In this document: in pieces, positions 38,704-50,417 of the stretch
How the letters are laid out: each line of letters starts with the position of its first letter
Position numbering within the stretch: position 1 is the stretch's first letter
From: Purshia tridentata
Lineage: Eukaryota; Streptophyta; Magnoliopsida; Rosales; Rosaceae
Direction of reading: 5' to 3'
DNA length: 64,000 bases
Assembly: GCA_003254885.1 (NCBI GenBank)
Contig: QANT01006766.1
Coordinates: forward strand, 1 to 64,000
The notes under the pieces: generated by a model
Database searches by the model: none
Told to the model about the DNA's origin: nothing
Seen by the model: only the letters and a program-made list of their open reading frames with translations
Program-made: the position numbers and the translations under genes

Positions 38704-38865
38704 TTTTTTTTTTTGGTAAATAAATGAATCAATAAAAGGAAAGGGAACTAAAAAATACAAGGGGCATACCCCAGGAAACCAATCACTCAACCCAACAAGG
38801 GGAAGCAATGGAACAACAAAGACAAGGCCATACAAGCTTAAAAGACACCCCAACTAGCTAGACAN

Positions 38866-38935
38866 TTTCAAATTAAAATCCCGAAAATCTTTAAAAAGCG
38901 TTTCAAAACCACTTTGAAAAGTGCGGGGTGTTACA
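38866..38935 (-). mobile_element. Terminal 70 bp of an LTR inside the LINE, the rest lost at an N
   Basis: Read on the minus strand this starts TGTAACACCCCGCACTTTTC and follows the first 65 or so bases of the LTR at 60068 (TGTAACACCCCGTACCTTTC). It is flanked by AGACA at 38860-38864 and at 38936-38940, with the single N at 38865 directly after the left copy. This indicates a TSD-bounded LTR insertion in the LINE 3' UTR. The assembly retained only its last 70 bp and replaced the rest by one N. Confidence 0.8.
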
Positions 38936-39126
38936 AGACAGCAGCTAAAACAAGGCTAAACCAAAATTCCCATACAAACCAATTAACAACCAGGACTGTG
39001 GAACCACACTAGGACCACTACTCTCCCAGACACCATTCACTAGGAATATGACACACCAACAAGGAGATCAAAGCAAGTCTACACTTGATAGAGTACATAA
39101 TCGCCTTCAATAAGGTGGAAGGATTC

Positions 39127-42100
39127 CTAGCCTCCTTCTTGAAGATGCGAGTTATTTCTTTCACCCCAAATAGAGTAAACCGCTGTAGCTAAGCATAATT
39201 TTTTGATAGTGGTCCTTATGTGCTTCCCTTTCCAAGTACCACCAGCCCACATAACCAAATTAGACCAAGAAGGAGGGGGAACCGTGCTGCCACATTTAGT
39301 CATTAAGTCCTTCCAAATAATGTTGCTGAACGGGCAATCAAAGAAGAGGTGGTCATGAGATTCTCCTACCCTCTTGCACGAAACACAGATGTTGTCAACA
39401 CTAGGTTTATACCTTTGAATGCGGTCAGCAGTGGCAAGTCTCTCCCGTATAGCAAGCCAAAGAATGAAGCTCATCCGAGGGATATTGTTGCCAACCATAC
39501 AAGCTTGTGCCAAGGCACCTTGGGGGACTTAATTCTCAAGTTATCCCATGTAGATGCAGCAGTATAAAGGCTTAAAGAGGATGGGAGCCAAACAATAGAG
39601 TCATCGGCTGCACTATTAGGATAATAAGGAGGCATGAGTTGCTTAATTTCCAATAAGTCCGGGGAGTTAGAAACCGGCCACTCCCATAAGTTGTTAGCCA
39701 CAATGGAGCTCAGCATAGTAGTGGCATGAAGGCCCGAGTCATAAATCACACGCCTACCCCAAACAGCAACAATGGGGCCTCTAGGGTGCCAATTATCAAA
39801 CCACAAGGAAGTCTTCTCCCCATTTCAAATACGGTGCAATATGAGAGGCCTAGCCAATGATCGAAGCTTGAGGATTTTCCTCCAATTCCAAGAGCATATT
39901 TGGGGAGGTTTAACCTCCCAAATATTCTTCCCTTTAAGGTGGTAAGCATGAATCCACCTAGTCCACATATTATCCATACCCACAATGAGCTGCCAAAGGT
40001 GTCTCAACATAAGCGCCTTATTCCAATTAGGCAGCAATTTGATGCCCAATCCCCCCTCATTCTTAGGTTTGCACACCCATTCTCAACTCATTTTCGCACC
40101 ATGGGGGTTGGACTCCGTACCCGACCAAAGGAAGGCACGGATCTTTTGCTCAATTTTGTGGAGAACCGTCTTAGGGAGCATGATATGGCTGGCCCAGAAT
40201 ATATACATACTAGATAGGACTGAAATTATGAGTTGAAGCCTCCCCGCATAGGATAAGAACTTGTTCCTCCAAGAATTAATGCGAGCAGCAACATTATCGA
40301 TAAGTTTCATGCAATCCCTAACTCTAAGCTTTGAGGAGATGATAGGGATGCCAAGGTACCTTATCGGGAAGTCTCCTCCAACAAAGCCGAGAGTCTCATG
40401 AAGAATATGCTTGAGGTTTGGAGAGACACTCGAGGTGAAGATGTTGCTCTTATTGGGGTTAGCTTTGAGACCCGAGAGCAAGTGGAATTCCTCCAAGGCT
40501 TCCTTTACAGTGGTGATAGAAGACACATCACCACGGCAAAGCATGATAAGATCATCCGCAAAACATAAATGGGATAGCTTCACCTTCTCACATTTCCAAT
40601 GGTACTTAAAGTGGTGGTTTCGGGCAATCTTTTGAGCAACAATTTGGGAAAGGACCTCCATAGCAATAACGAAGAGATAGAGGGACATAGGATAACCTTG
40701 GCAAAGACCCCGGGTGCTTGGGAAGAAACCGGCAAGCTCACCATTCACACAAATGGAGAATCTAAGAGTAGTGATGCACGCCTTGATCCATTGGATGACA
40801 TTGTTGGGGAACTTAAGGGCAGCAAGGGTATGAATAATAAAACTCCAATCCACCATATCATAAGCTTTCATAATGTCCACTTTAAGAGCACATCGGGGAG
40901 TCTTGCCATTCTTGTGGTAGTCGCGAAACAACTCTTAAGCTAGAAGGATATTGTCCCCTATCCTCCTCCCCGCAACAAAGGCTGTTTGATTAGGACTAAT
41001 AATGGAAGGGAGAACCCTTTTAATCCTATTAGCAATCATCTTAGAAATCAACTTGTAGAGAGTGTTACAACATGAAATAGGACAGAAATCCCCAAGCTTG
41101 GTAGCATTGGGCACCTTGGGAATAAGGGTAACCGAAGTAGCATTGCACTCTCTAAGAAGTTGCCCCATGGTGAAGAACTCCTTAATAGCCAAAGTTACAT
41201 CCTCTCCAATGATGTGCCAAGTAGATTGGAAGAAATGACCATTAAACCCATCCGGGCCGGGTGCTTTATTAGGATTCATAGAGAAACACACCTCTTTGAT
41301 TTCATCCGAAGAGATCTCTTGGCCGAGGGAGGAAGCTTGCTCATCCGAAATAGAGTGAGGAATTAACCCATGAATGGTGGTTCCGAGATCACTTCTTACA
41401 AGATTGGGGGAGCTCCAAAGCTTTTGGTAGAAATTGACTACCTCCTCCTTGATGTTATCACTCCCATTAACTACCTCTCCATCCTCCCGAAGAATAGAAG
41501 TAATTCTATTTAAATTTATCCTCCACACAATGGACTTGAAAAAGAAGGCCGAATTCCTATCCCCATCCTTCAGCCAATTAATTCTTGACTTTTGCTTGTA
41601 GAAAAGCTCCTCAATCTCAAGAGCTTTGGTATACTCCAAGACCAAGGAATTCTCAATGCATCTAAGCTTAAAGTCACAAGGGTTGGTCTCCAATTGCTTT
41701 TGGCAAGCATCCAACTTGTGTTTAGCAACGCAAGAATTGTGAGTCACATTCCCCACCTCCTCCTTGTTCAACTTCTTAAGCTCCTCCTTTACTAGCTTTA
41801 GCTTTTTGGAGACTCGGAATTGGGCAGAACCAATGATAGAGGTATTCCAACACCGAGTAACCAAGGGGAGGAAATCTTCACGCTTGGACAAAAAGTTGTG
41901 GAACTTGAAAGTGCTTCTCCTAGGTCTCGGAGACACCCCCAAAGATACCATACTAGGACAGTAATCTGAACTCCTAGGCAAAGGGAAATCAGCTCTCGAA
42001 TTACCAAAGGAAGTGATCCAAGCATCATTAACCATCACCCGGTCAAGCTTCTTGGATATGCACCCCAAAGTGGTACGTTTATCACTCCACGTACAAAGAA

Positions 42101-42490
42101 AGCCGGTAAACCGAAGGTCATCCACTTCGATATCCAAAATACAACTCTGAAAATCCTCCATAGCTGAAGTACTCCTAGTAGAACCTCCCACAATTTCAAA
42201 GGCATTGCGGGCCACAATAAAATCCCCAAGGATAGCCCATGGCTGCCCACCAATGATGGAGGAATTCAAAACCAAATTACTCCACAGCCCCCTACGCATA
42301 CCATCATAATTTGAGCCATACACAAAGGATGCATAAAAATTGATTTTCCATTCAATGTGGCACACCTAGTAAGTCACCACTTGATCCGTCTCATCCAATT
42401 TCACAAGGTTGAAGACATTTGGATTCCAAGCAACCCAAATTCTCCCTCGATTGCTAGAGCTATAATTACCTTCCACATTCCAATTATTGA
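39127..42490 (-). pseudogene. LINE ORF2: endonuclease remnant, reverse transcriptase, zf-RVT
   Basis: From 42490 downward, translation gives the middle and end of an APE-type endonuclease (RGRIWVAWNPNVF, then a stop at about 42366; FVYGSNY, WAILGDFIVARN, CTWSDKR, LDRVMVND, FPLPRSSDYCP). A reverse transcriptase follows (NPNKAPGPDGFNGHFFQ, TLIPKVPNA, FCPISCCNTLYKLISKMIAN, QTAFVAGRRIGDNILLA). After a stop at about 40932 it continues with LKVDIMKAYDMVDW, the catalytic box LCFADDLIM and SWRNKFLSYAGRLQ, and finally a zf-RVT-like C-terminus with CVSCKRVGESHDHLFFDCP near 39400. The N-terminal endonuclease and ORF1 are missing. Several stops and shifts make it inactive, although it keeps far more of ORF2 than the copy at 30138. 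Confidence 0.92.
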
Positions 42491-42509
42491 ACACCGACTT
42501 AGCCACCTT

Positions 42510-43123
42510 ATCCAAAGCATGTGCTTCTTGAGGGCTAGAACGCTAATCCAAGAATGAGAAAGTGCTTCCCCACATCTTTCTTGCCAACCGGGCACGTCTT
42601 GGTGGAAATTGCACGAAATTGGATTGAGTACGCACCGAAATGATGTTTTCGTGCCTTCTAAACACGAAATGTGCTTCTTTAGGGCTAGAATGCTAATCCA
42701 AGCATGAGAAAGTGCTTCGCCATGTCTTTCTTGCCAACCGACAACGTTTTGATGCCAACCTTAACCAAATTGTACAGAGTCCGCACCGAAATGAGGTCTT
42801 CGTTCATTCCTAACACCCAAGGTGGTTCTTTGGGGCTAGCACGCTAATCGAGACTTTAGAGAGTGCTTCCTCACCTCTTTCTTGCCAACCGAGCACGTTT
42901 TGGCGCAATTTGGACCAAGTTAGACTGAGTATGCACCAAAATGATGTATTCGTCCACTCTTAGCACCTAAAGTTGTTCTTTGGGACTTGAACGCTTATCG
43001 AGACATGAGAGAGTGCTTCCCCATGTCTTTATTTCCAACAGGGAACGTTTTGGTGCAACTTTCATCGAATTGGACTCAGTGTGCACCGAAATGACGTTTT
43101 CGTGCATTCTTAAGACCTCAAGT
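42510..43123 (-). repeat. Satellite array 3, right part
   Basis: The array-3 HOR resumes in register after the LINE (ATCCAAAGCATGTGC, then the marker at 42983) and stops at GACCTCAAGT, where the CACTA terminus begins. In uninterrupted copies the text continues CAAGTGGTTCC, so the array was cut by the transposon. It may resume beyond the right edge of the window. Confidence 0.92.
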
Positions 43124-43700
43124 CACTACAACAAATTTGCTTTTTAGCGAAAAAACTATTAGCGAGGAATTTGTTTTCCTAGCTATAAAGAATTTTTTGC
43201 GAGGAATAATTCACTTTGTCGCTCTAAATATGATTAAGTTGGTCTCCAACCTTGTCTAAAAATTAGTGAGGAAATATTGGATTCAGCGGTGATATATGTC
43301 CTCGCTAAATGACCCATTGCGCGAGGAAACATGTATTTCCTCACTAAACCATTGGCGGGAATTTTTCCCGCACCCGCTAATATTTTAGCGAGAAAATAAT
43401 TTTAATTCACTGGTAAAGAAATTTTTCAGCGACAACTTCAATTCCTCGCCATAGATTATGTAATTTGTAATCAACATTTTTTAGATATACCGCCTTTTTT
43501 TTGCTCGCCACTTGAAAATAATGTGAAATTTCAGCGACGAATTTTATGGTTCCTCATTGAAAAGGAACATATACCGAGGAATAAACTTATTTCATTGCTA
43601 TACATATGTGGTGAAGAATGTTGGTGGGTCGCAGTATGATGTGTGCAGCAAGGACTTTGAAGTTTCCTCGCTGAAGGTTTTAATTTTAATTTACGAAAAT
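43124..43700 (+). repeat. CACTA terminus with subterminal repeats
   Basis: Variants of TTAGCGAGGAA / GCGAGGAAA / GTGAGGAAAT and their inverted forms (CCTCGCTAAA, CCTCACTAAA, CCTCGCT) recur at least ten times within about 550 bp of the CACTACAAC end. This dense arrangement in both orientations matches the subterminal transposase-binding regions known for En/Spm. The first candidate exon starts just after the cluster. Confidence 0.8.
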
Positions 43701-43813
43701 CAAAAAATTGAAAAGACAACTTCTGTTTTATTGACTCTGCCTCACCTAACCCTTCCTCTGTCACCCCTCTCTCTGTGAATGTTTCTCTGGACTCCACCTT
43801 TTCCTTTGTTACG

Positions 43814-43843
43814 ATGGCACCAACAGCATCTCTTCCTCTTGCT
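43814..43843 (+). other. Possible small first exon of the CACTA gene
   Basis: ATG at 43814 opens MAPTASLPLA and runs directly into GTAAGTT, a good splice donor. A pyrimidine-rich leader precedes it. It is placed between the subterminal repeats and the TNP2 body, as a short leader exon would be. There is no homology support, and it could be noncoding. Confidence 0.3.
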
Positions 43844-43850
43844 GTAAGTT

Positions 43851-44373
43851 CTACAATCCCCTTTTTAGTTTTTTTTTCCCTTGTTGTATTGAGATTTGAG
43901 AGAAAGTTTCTTTCTTTGAAGAAATACAAGTGTTCAATCTAAATATTACCCATTTGAAATTTCCATGCTCTACTATGTACAATCATACATACACTTTTCA
44001 TGTTGGGTTTCTTGAAGATTTGAGTGGGTTTAGGCTATTTCTTTCTGTGGTTGTATGGCAATAAACTTTGGGCGGTGGGAAACAAGCAAATTAAAATAAG
44101 AAAAAGAGAAAACTACAATCCCCTTTTTAGTTTTTTTTTTCCTTGTTATATTGAGATTTGAGAGAAAGTTTCTTTCTTTGAAGAAATACAAGTGTTCAAT
44201 CTAAATATTACCCATTTGAAATTTCCATGCTCTACTATGTACGATCATACATACACTTTTCATGTTGGGTTTCTTGAAGATTTGAGTGGGTTTGGGCTAT
44301 TTCTTTCTGTGGTTGTATGGCAATAAACTTTGGGCGGCGGGAAACAAGCAAATTAAAATAAGAAAAAGAGAAA
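43851..44373 (+). repeat. Tandem duplication, 262-bp unit
   Basis: CTACAATCCCCTTTTTAG begins at 43851 and again at 44113. The two copies match almost throughout, ending in AATAAGAAAAAGAGAAA. They lie in the presumed first intron of the CACTA element and differ by only a few substitutions. Confidence 0.85.
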
Positions 44374-45133
44374 TAAAGGTTCACACTTTACTAGATTTTT
44401 TTTAGACAGAGAGAGGGAAAGTGTGTGTGTACGGGTAGTTGGGCCTTATTTTGCTTATAGCTTCTTAACTTATGTTGCTACAAATAGGTACATTTTTGTG
44501 ATTGCTATACTCTTCTTTATGATTCCATTTCTTAATTCTTTGTTTTTGTTTCATATACCACCATGCTCTAATTAATCTTGCTTAGTGGGGTCTCTTAGGT
44601 TTGACTTTCATAGGATCTTGGACTGGCTCTGTGTAATTTGCCTTTTCCTAATTTTCTTGTTTCCTTCTTGTTTCTAGATAAAAATATTAATGTTCATTGA
44701 GATAGGTTGAGGTGGGTAATGATTGTAAGTGGGGTTTATGATTTGTAAGTGGGGTTTATGTTCTTCTTGGAGTGTAATCTTTATATTTGGAATAAACAAA
44801 AAGTTTTTATTGATGTGGCTGGGTTGGGGTGAGATGATGCAATGATTTTAATAGGGGTTTATGATTTGTAAATGACAGCTGAATTCTTGATATTTAGGTT
44901 TATGGGTAGAGTGTGATAACCAAAGCATCTTGATATTTTCTCAGAACTGAGAAAACTTTTTTTTAGAACTTACTTTTGAATTTCACTAATATTCTAGCAT
45001 GATTACTCCTCATGGATTTTTGTTTTTGTTGTCTTTCACGACCAAGAACATGCGCATATAGAATTGTTGTGTATAGTGGTTGGTTTAGAATTATATATTT
45101 TTTTTCTTTCTTCTTGTTTGTAAACTTGCTCTA

Positions 45134-45590
45134 TTTTTGTAGTTTCCTCAAATTGATTTAGGACATAACCCATGAAAAATGATTAAATTTTAGGTTATTT
45201 GCATGTTTGACTTTATTCTTTGAGTTATGTGAGTCTTGGGGTTAACTCCATTTAATAAGTACGTATGGAAGGGAATTGAAAGGGATTCTCTAGATGATTC
45301 AACTGCAAGTTTAATTACTTCTTCTTCTTCTTTCCTCATTTTTAACTCATTGCAAAAGTTTAGTTACTGTTTTTGTAGTTTCTTCAATTTGATTTAGGAC
45401 ATAACCCATGAAAATGATTAAATTTTAGGTTATTTGCATGTTTGACTTTATTCTTTGAGTTATGTGAGTTCTTAATAAGTTTGTATGGAAAGGAATTAAA
45501 AGGGATTCTCTAGATGATTCAACTCCAAGTTTAATTTCTTCTTCTTCTTTTTTCCTCATTTTTAACTCATTGCAAAAGTTTAGTTTAGTT
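45134..45590 (+). repeat. Imperfect direct duplication, ~236-bp period
   Basis: TTTTTGTAGTTTC followed by GATTTAGGACATAACCCATG occurs at about 45134 and about 45370. Both copies continue through TTATTCTTTGAGTTATGTGAG and AAGGGATTCTCTAGATGATTC with small indels. It is noncoding and lies upstream of TNP2. Confidence 0.8.
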
Positions 45591-46062
45591 TAGTTTCTTT
45601 CTTTCTTTGTAGCTCCTTCCCTGCACATTATTTTTTTTCTTATTCTTTTCTCTACAATTTTATGTATTAATTTATTACAAGATGGCTCTTTAAGGTGATT
45701 AGAAGTTGTAGCTTATTCCTTTATTTTTGCCTTGTTTCCTTTTAGTTATTTATATTAACATTTTTATTTATGTTATACTAATGAAATCTATTGTCAATTT
45801 TGTCTAGGTGTTACGCATTCATCAATAACAAAGTTAAAGTTACTATAACTTCAAAGTATATTTGTTAATTGGTAATCCACAGTAAGTTACTTGTTTTAGT
45901 TTATCAAAGTCACTCACTCCCTTTTCATTTATTCTTACTGTTGTTTACATTTTATTTTATATTTAATGATTGTTTATGATAATTTTTTTGAGGTGTTGTT
46001 GGTGCTGCATATTGAATGTGATGGTACTTAGCTATTAGGATGGATCGGAGTTGGATGTTCTT

Positions 46063-46178
46063 ACCAAACAAGTTGTCTAAGGAATATGGTGTCAGTTTAT
46101 TCATTAATATAGCAAAAGAAACCAAACAAGTTGTCTAAGGAATATCTTGATGGTGTCAGTTTATTCATTAATATAGCA
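46063..46178 (+). repeat. 58-bp direct duplication in the TNP2 start region
   Basis: ACCAAACAAGTTGTCTAAGG begins at 46063 and at 46121. The first copy lacks a 6-nt CTTGAT present in the second. As 58 is not a multiple of three, the duplication shifts the frame between the natural start at 46040 and the rest of the transposase. Confidence 0.9.
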
Positions 46179-47626
46179 AAAGAACATTTGAATGAAGAAA
46201 GTAAGACACGCTGTCCTTGTCATAATTGTCAAAATGGAAATTTTCATACTTTAGATGTAGTTTGTCGTCATCTACGAGTTTATGGTTTCGCAAGAAATTA
46301 TGAAAAATGGATATTTCATGGTGACACTATAGATGATGCATCTAATAACCAAGGAGAAGATTACACTGGAACTAATAATGAAGATGATGATGGTGATAAT
46401 GATGAGATTATTTCTATGTTAAATGATGCGCAAGGTCCTTTTAATATGCAAACAGATGACGAGGACACCAGAGGTAATGACTTACCTGATCATGCTCACA
46501 AATTTGATTATTTATATGGTGAAGCTGTACGAGAACTTTATCCAGGTTGTACACAATTTTCTATATTGTCTTTTATTGTAAAGTTGATGCATATTAAGGT
46601 CCTCGGTCGTTGGACGAATAAATCTTTCAATATATTGCTTCAAGTTTTGAAAGATTCTCATCCAAAAGAAGCAATTATCCCAGCATCAACATATGAGGCA
46701 AAAAAAATGTTGTGAGAACTGGGTTTAGGGTATCAATCTATTCATGCATGCAAATACGACTGTGCGTTATTTTGGAAAAGCAATAAAAGCCTCGATAAAT
46801 GTCCCGAGTGTGATGAACTGAGATACAAACCGTGTAATGATAAGCAGAAGAAGATTCCACAAAAGGTTTTACGCTATTTTCCGTTAAAGCCAAGGTTGTA
46901 GAGGTTATTTATGTCTAGGCATACTGCTACTGACATGAAATGGCATAAAGAAAAACGATTAAATGAAGATGGTGTTTTCAGACATCCTGCAGATACAGAG
47001 GAGTGGAAAGAGTTTGATAAAAATTATCCTTGGTTTGCACAAGAATTTCGAAATGTAAGGTTAGGCCTTGCAATTGATGGGTTTAACCCATTTGGAAATA
47101 TGAGCAACAGCTATAGTATGTGGCTTGTTATAGTTGTGCCATACAATTTGCCACCTTGGAAATGTATAAAGCAGGTTTTTTCTATGATGATATTGCTTAT
47201 TCCAGGACCAAAAGCACCTGGAAAGGACCTTGAGTGTATCTTCGACCATTAGTGGATGAGTTAAGAGAATTGTGGGAGGTTGGTGTTCTAACTTTTGATG
47301 TATTTGTTGGGAAAAGTTTTTGTATGCATGCATGTGTATTGTGGACTATTAATGATTTCCCTGCTTATGGGAACATATCTGGTTGGAGCACAAAAGGCTA
47401 CAAGGCATGTCCTATTTGTAATGAAGATATAACATCAGATGGTTTGAGGGGTAAAATATGTTACATGGGTCATCGAAGATTTCTAACACAAAACCATTAA
47501 TGGAGAAAAAGTAAAGAATATAATGGTAAAACTGAGAATCGACCAGCTCCAAGGTTGTTTTCTGGTGATGATATATTAAAGCAATTAGATGGGATTCGAA
47601 GTGCTAAGCCCGGTAAACATCCAGCC

Positions 47627-50417
47627 TGTAACGGCCCGCACCTTCCTAGGTAATTTTTAAAGTGGGCCCAGAGTTGACTTTTGATTCGAGTGGGATTTTA
47701 AATTTGACCTTAGATCCGTTAGGAAGGTCTTGAGCTCACGAGTTTGTCGACACACAGCATGGGTCATTTAGAGCTACAGTTAGAAAGTTATGAACGTGAC
47801 AAGTGACCCAAAAGTTGACTTTTTAAATTACTTGGAGTTCAGAGTTGACTTTGACATGGTTACGTAGAGCTCGACTCCAAGAGTTCGTAGACACGTAGCA
47901 TGCGTCATTTGGAGCTATGGTTTGAGAAATACGGAGGTTTAAAGTGAGGGGCAAACTTGTAATTTTGTTGAAATGGCTTTTAACTCCAGAAATTTCTGGA
48001 ATCTTCTCCTCTCCCCTTCCCCACGGGCAGACCACACCCCCCAGCCCGACATCTCCTTCTTCCTCTCTCTCCCCTGCGCGACACCAGCCCAACCTCCTCT
48101 TTCCGACTAGTTTTCGGCTGCCATTGTGTCGACCCAGCCCCGGCGACCCGCCCCCAGCCTTCTCCTCTCTCTCCAAGGCTCTTTTCCTCCTCCCTGCGCG
48201 CAAGTGTTGCTGCTGCCACCGAGCCCGACCCAACTCAGGCGACACCAGACGACGGGGCCGGCCGAAAACCACTCCCCAGCCGCCGACAGTCCTTCCCCGA
48301 GCTCCCCCATGCTGGCCAGCCATATTCCAGCAGGAAATCACGCCGGAAAACACCCAGCCCACCGCCACTTTGCTCTTCGATTTCGGTCGCTTCGGCTTTC
48401 GTTTGCCTTGATTTTAGGTGGGTTTTCTTCCTCTTTTCATGGTCTTTTTTTCCCCTATTGTTTGGTAGTTTAATTTGAAGGGTTTGTGTAGAATTGAATT
48501 TTGGGAATTTGGGGCCATTTCGAATTTAGCTTGGGTTTTTGAAATTAATTTGATTGGTGAGGTGTTTTGGACAAATTTCACCATTTGGAACCTTCAATTG
48601 TGGTTTAGAGTGAGAAATTTAAAGAAATTTTGAGAATTTGGAAGTTGAGAATTTGGGGGCTATGCTCATTTCAGGATTTTTAGAAATCTAAGGTGTTCAT
48701 GGAGATTTAATTGCAATTGGGAGTGATTTTCACCGGTAGGAACGATTTATTGAGGTTTAGAATAGTTAGATTGAAGAAATTTGGAGAAATTGTGATTTTG
48801 GGGTGAAATTGGACACTTATTTGTTGTCGAAACGACACTAAGACGACCCTCGATTGAGTTATGTAGTAATGGAAGTTGTTTGAAGAAAATTTACCAGATA
48901 AAACGAGCTAGTGGTATCACGTTTTGAGTCGAGATAGAAAATAAGTTGGGGTATAGTTGAATTTAGAATTGTGGAGCGAAATGCCTAGAACTCAAACACT
49001 TTAGTTTTTCAGTTATTATTTGGAATAGTATTTTGATGTTTTGTCGTTCTCTTGTTAGACGACACTCCCGAGTCCAGGGACGACCCATTCGGAGACCAAG
49101 GTTAGGCTATCTCTGTGAGTGGACTTGTTTATAAACTTCTTGATTTAATTTATATTTATATTGTGAGTTTTATTTGAGCTTGGATTTAATTATTTAGAAA
49201 TATTATTTGGTTCATGAGTTTGGCTTCTGGATTTCTTAAATAAGTGTTGATTTGAATTCTGGACATTGAGTTAGTTACTTTGGGTTTTATGCTTCGGCTA
49301 GACGTAAAGAAATTCAAAATGTTTTTCATGCTTGAGTTTGAGAAAATATTGGATTTCAATGGGCTTTTGTGCCAAGGATTTACTAGTCGTGGTTTTTGAG
49401 AAATGTTAAATATTTTATATCTTGGGAAAAGAGTTTCGGAAGTTATCATTTCAAACCACCCTATCCAGTATCTCTCCAAGTTATCATATTGTATAGGTCT
49501 TTGGGACCCATCATGGCACACACGTAGGCTTTGGGCCGTGCGCCAGGATGCCTTGCCCTTTAGGGGTGACCCTGCCTGCACGTATGGCAGTTTGTTGGCC
49601 CTGCGTGTGTATGACAGATTCCGGCTCTGCACATGTACGCATGATTATTCGCCCTGCATGCATACGACAGGTTGTGGGCCCTGCACATGTACGGCAGGAT
49701 ATTTGGATATTGGTTTGGGTGAGAGCATTCTTTTTAGATCAATTTACAAAGATAATTAGTGAGAACATAGATTTCAGTTCTTATTTGATATTTTGGGCAG
49801 CTTGACTAGTTTTAAGGATTTTCTCGAAAATCTCAAATGAACTTTAAGATACTGATTTACATAGAGTTATTAGTGGATTTTATGAAATGTTTTAAAACGG
49901 GGGGATTTTCAAAGAGAAACGTGAGGTCTTGAAATTAATTTATTTTTGTAGTTTGTTATAATAAATGGATTTTTATAACTTAAGTTTAAACACTATTACC
50001 TTCGTCCACTCACTGAGCTATCTCACTAGTTTTACCCTTTACTGTTGTTTTAAATTTTCCCCCAGGTTGTAGCGGTCAAGCGGTCGAGCCAAAGACGTCG
50101 AGGCAATCTAGTTAACTCATGTATTCTGTAGGCACGTAGTTATCTTGTAAATTTTATTTCTTTAGTTAAACTTATAGTAACGCTCTGATAATATAGTTGA
50201 ATACTTAACTGTTTGGTTTTGAACCTTGGGTCGGAGACCCCTTTGTTTGTGGTAGAGGCGCTGAGTGTATAGAAGTGCTTTTGTAGGTCTTCTTGGAGAA
50301 AGGGTTAGTCCAATTTCATGGGAAGTTCTGCCAAATTTTCGGTAGGATTTTCCTTGATATTGGATTCCCGCAGGATCACTCCAATTTCTAAGGTGGAATT
50401 CGGGGACGGTCCTGTCA
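47627..50417 (+). mobile_element. Solo-LTR-like insertion in TNP2, 5-bp target duplication CAGCC
   Basis: A 2791-bp block starts TGTAACGGCCCGCACC and ends GACGGTCCTGTCA, with CAGCC at 47622-47626 and at 50418-50422. Removing the block and one CAGCC joins ...SAKPGKHPA to NVDRKRKRMPEEL in one reading frame, which confirms the boundaries. No protease, reverse transcriptase or integrase is seen, so a solo LTR of a long-LTR (Tekay/Del-like, inferred) retrotransposon is most likely. Short tandem repeats lie at 49563-49700. GC-rich open frames near 47950-48470 have no recognisable homology and lie in the LTR leader. Confidence 0.9.
49563..49700 (+). repeat. Short tandem repeat within the LTR (CCCTGCACATGTACGGCAGG type)
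   Basis: Four to five degenerate units of about 30-38 bp alternate GGCCCTGC(A/G)(C/T)(A/G)TGTA with (C/T)GACAG or CGGCAGG. The same block occurs in the related LTR near 63838, so it is a family feature, not a local event. Confidence 0.75.

Larger units (their letters stand above)
38704..42509 (-). mobile_element. L1-type LINE, minus strand, mildly 5' truncated
   Basis: The element starts (3' end) with a poly(T) run at 38704-38714 followed by GGTAAATAAATGAATCAATAA, and ends within the endonuclease coding region at about 42509. The satellite reads GCGTTCTT|ATCCAAAGCATG when the element is removed, as in the uninterrupted copies near 36328 and 37518. The array-3 marker spacing across it (37991 to 42983, 4992 bp) minus about 3804 bp leaves about 1188 bp, one exact HOR. 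Target duplication is absent or at most 3 bp. The top-strand TTCTT end could have primed reverse transcription on the poly(A) tail, as expected for target-primed insertion. Confidence 0.92.

Noticed and set aside
2376-43123. CRISPR-like or rDNA spacer repeat array
   Set aside because: Units are contiguous, ~150 bp and without unique spacers or rRNA genes. This is eukaryotic satellite DNA.
47950-48473. GC-rich open frames on both strands in the LTR at 47627 (up to 181 codons)
   Set aside because: Overlapping frames on opposite strands, Pro/Arg-rich low-complexity products, no known domain, and the region lies in a CT-rich LTR leader.
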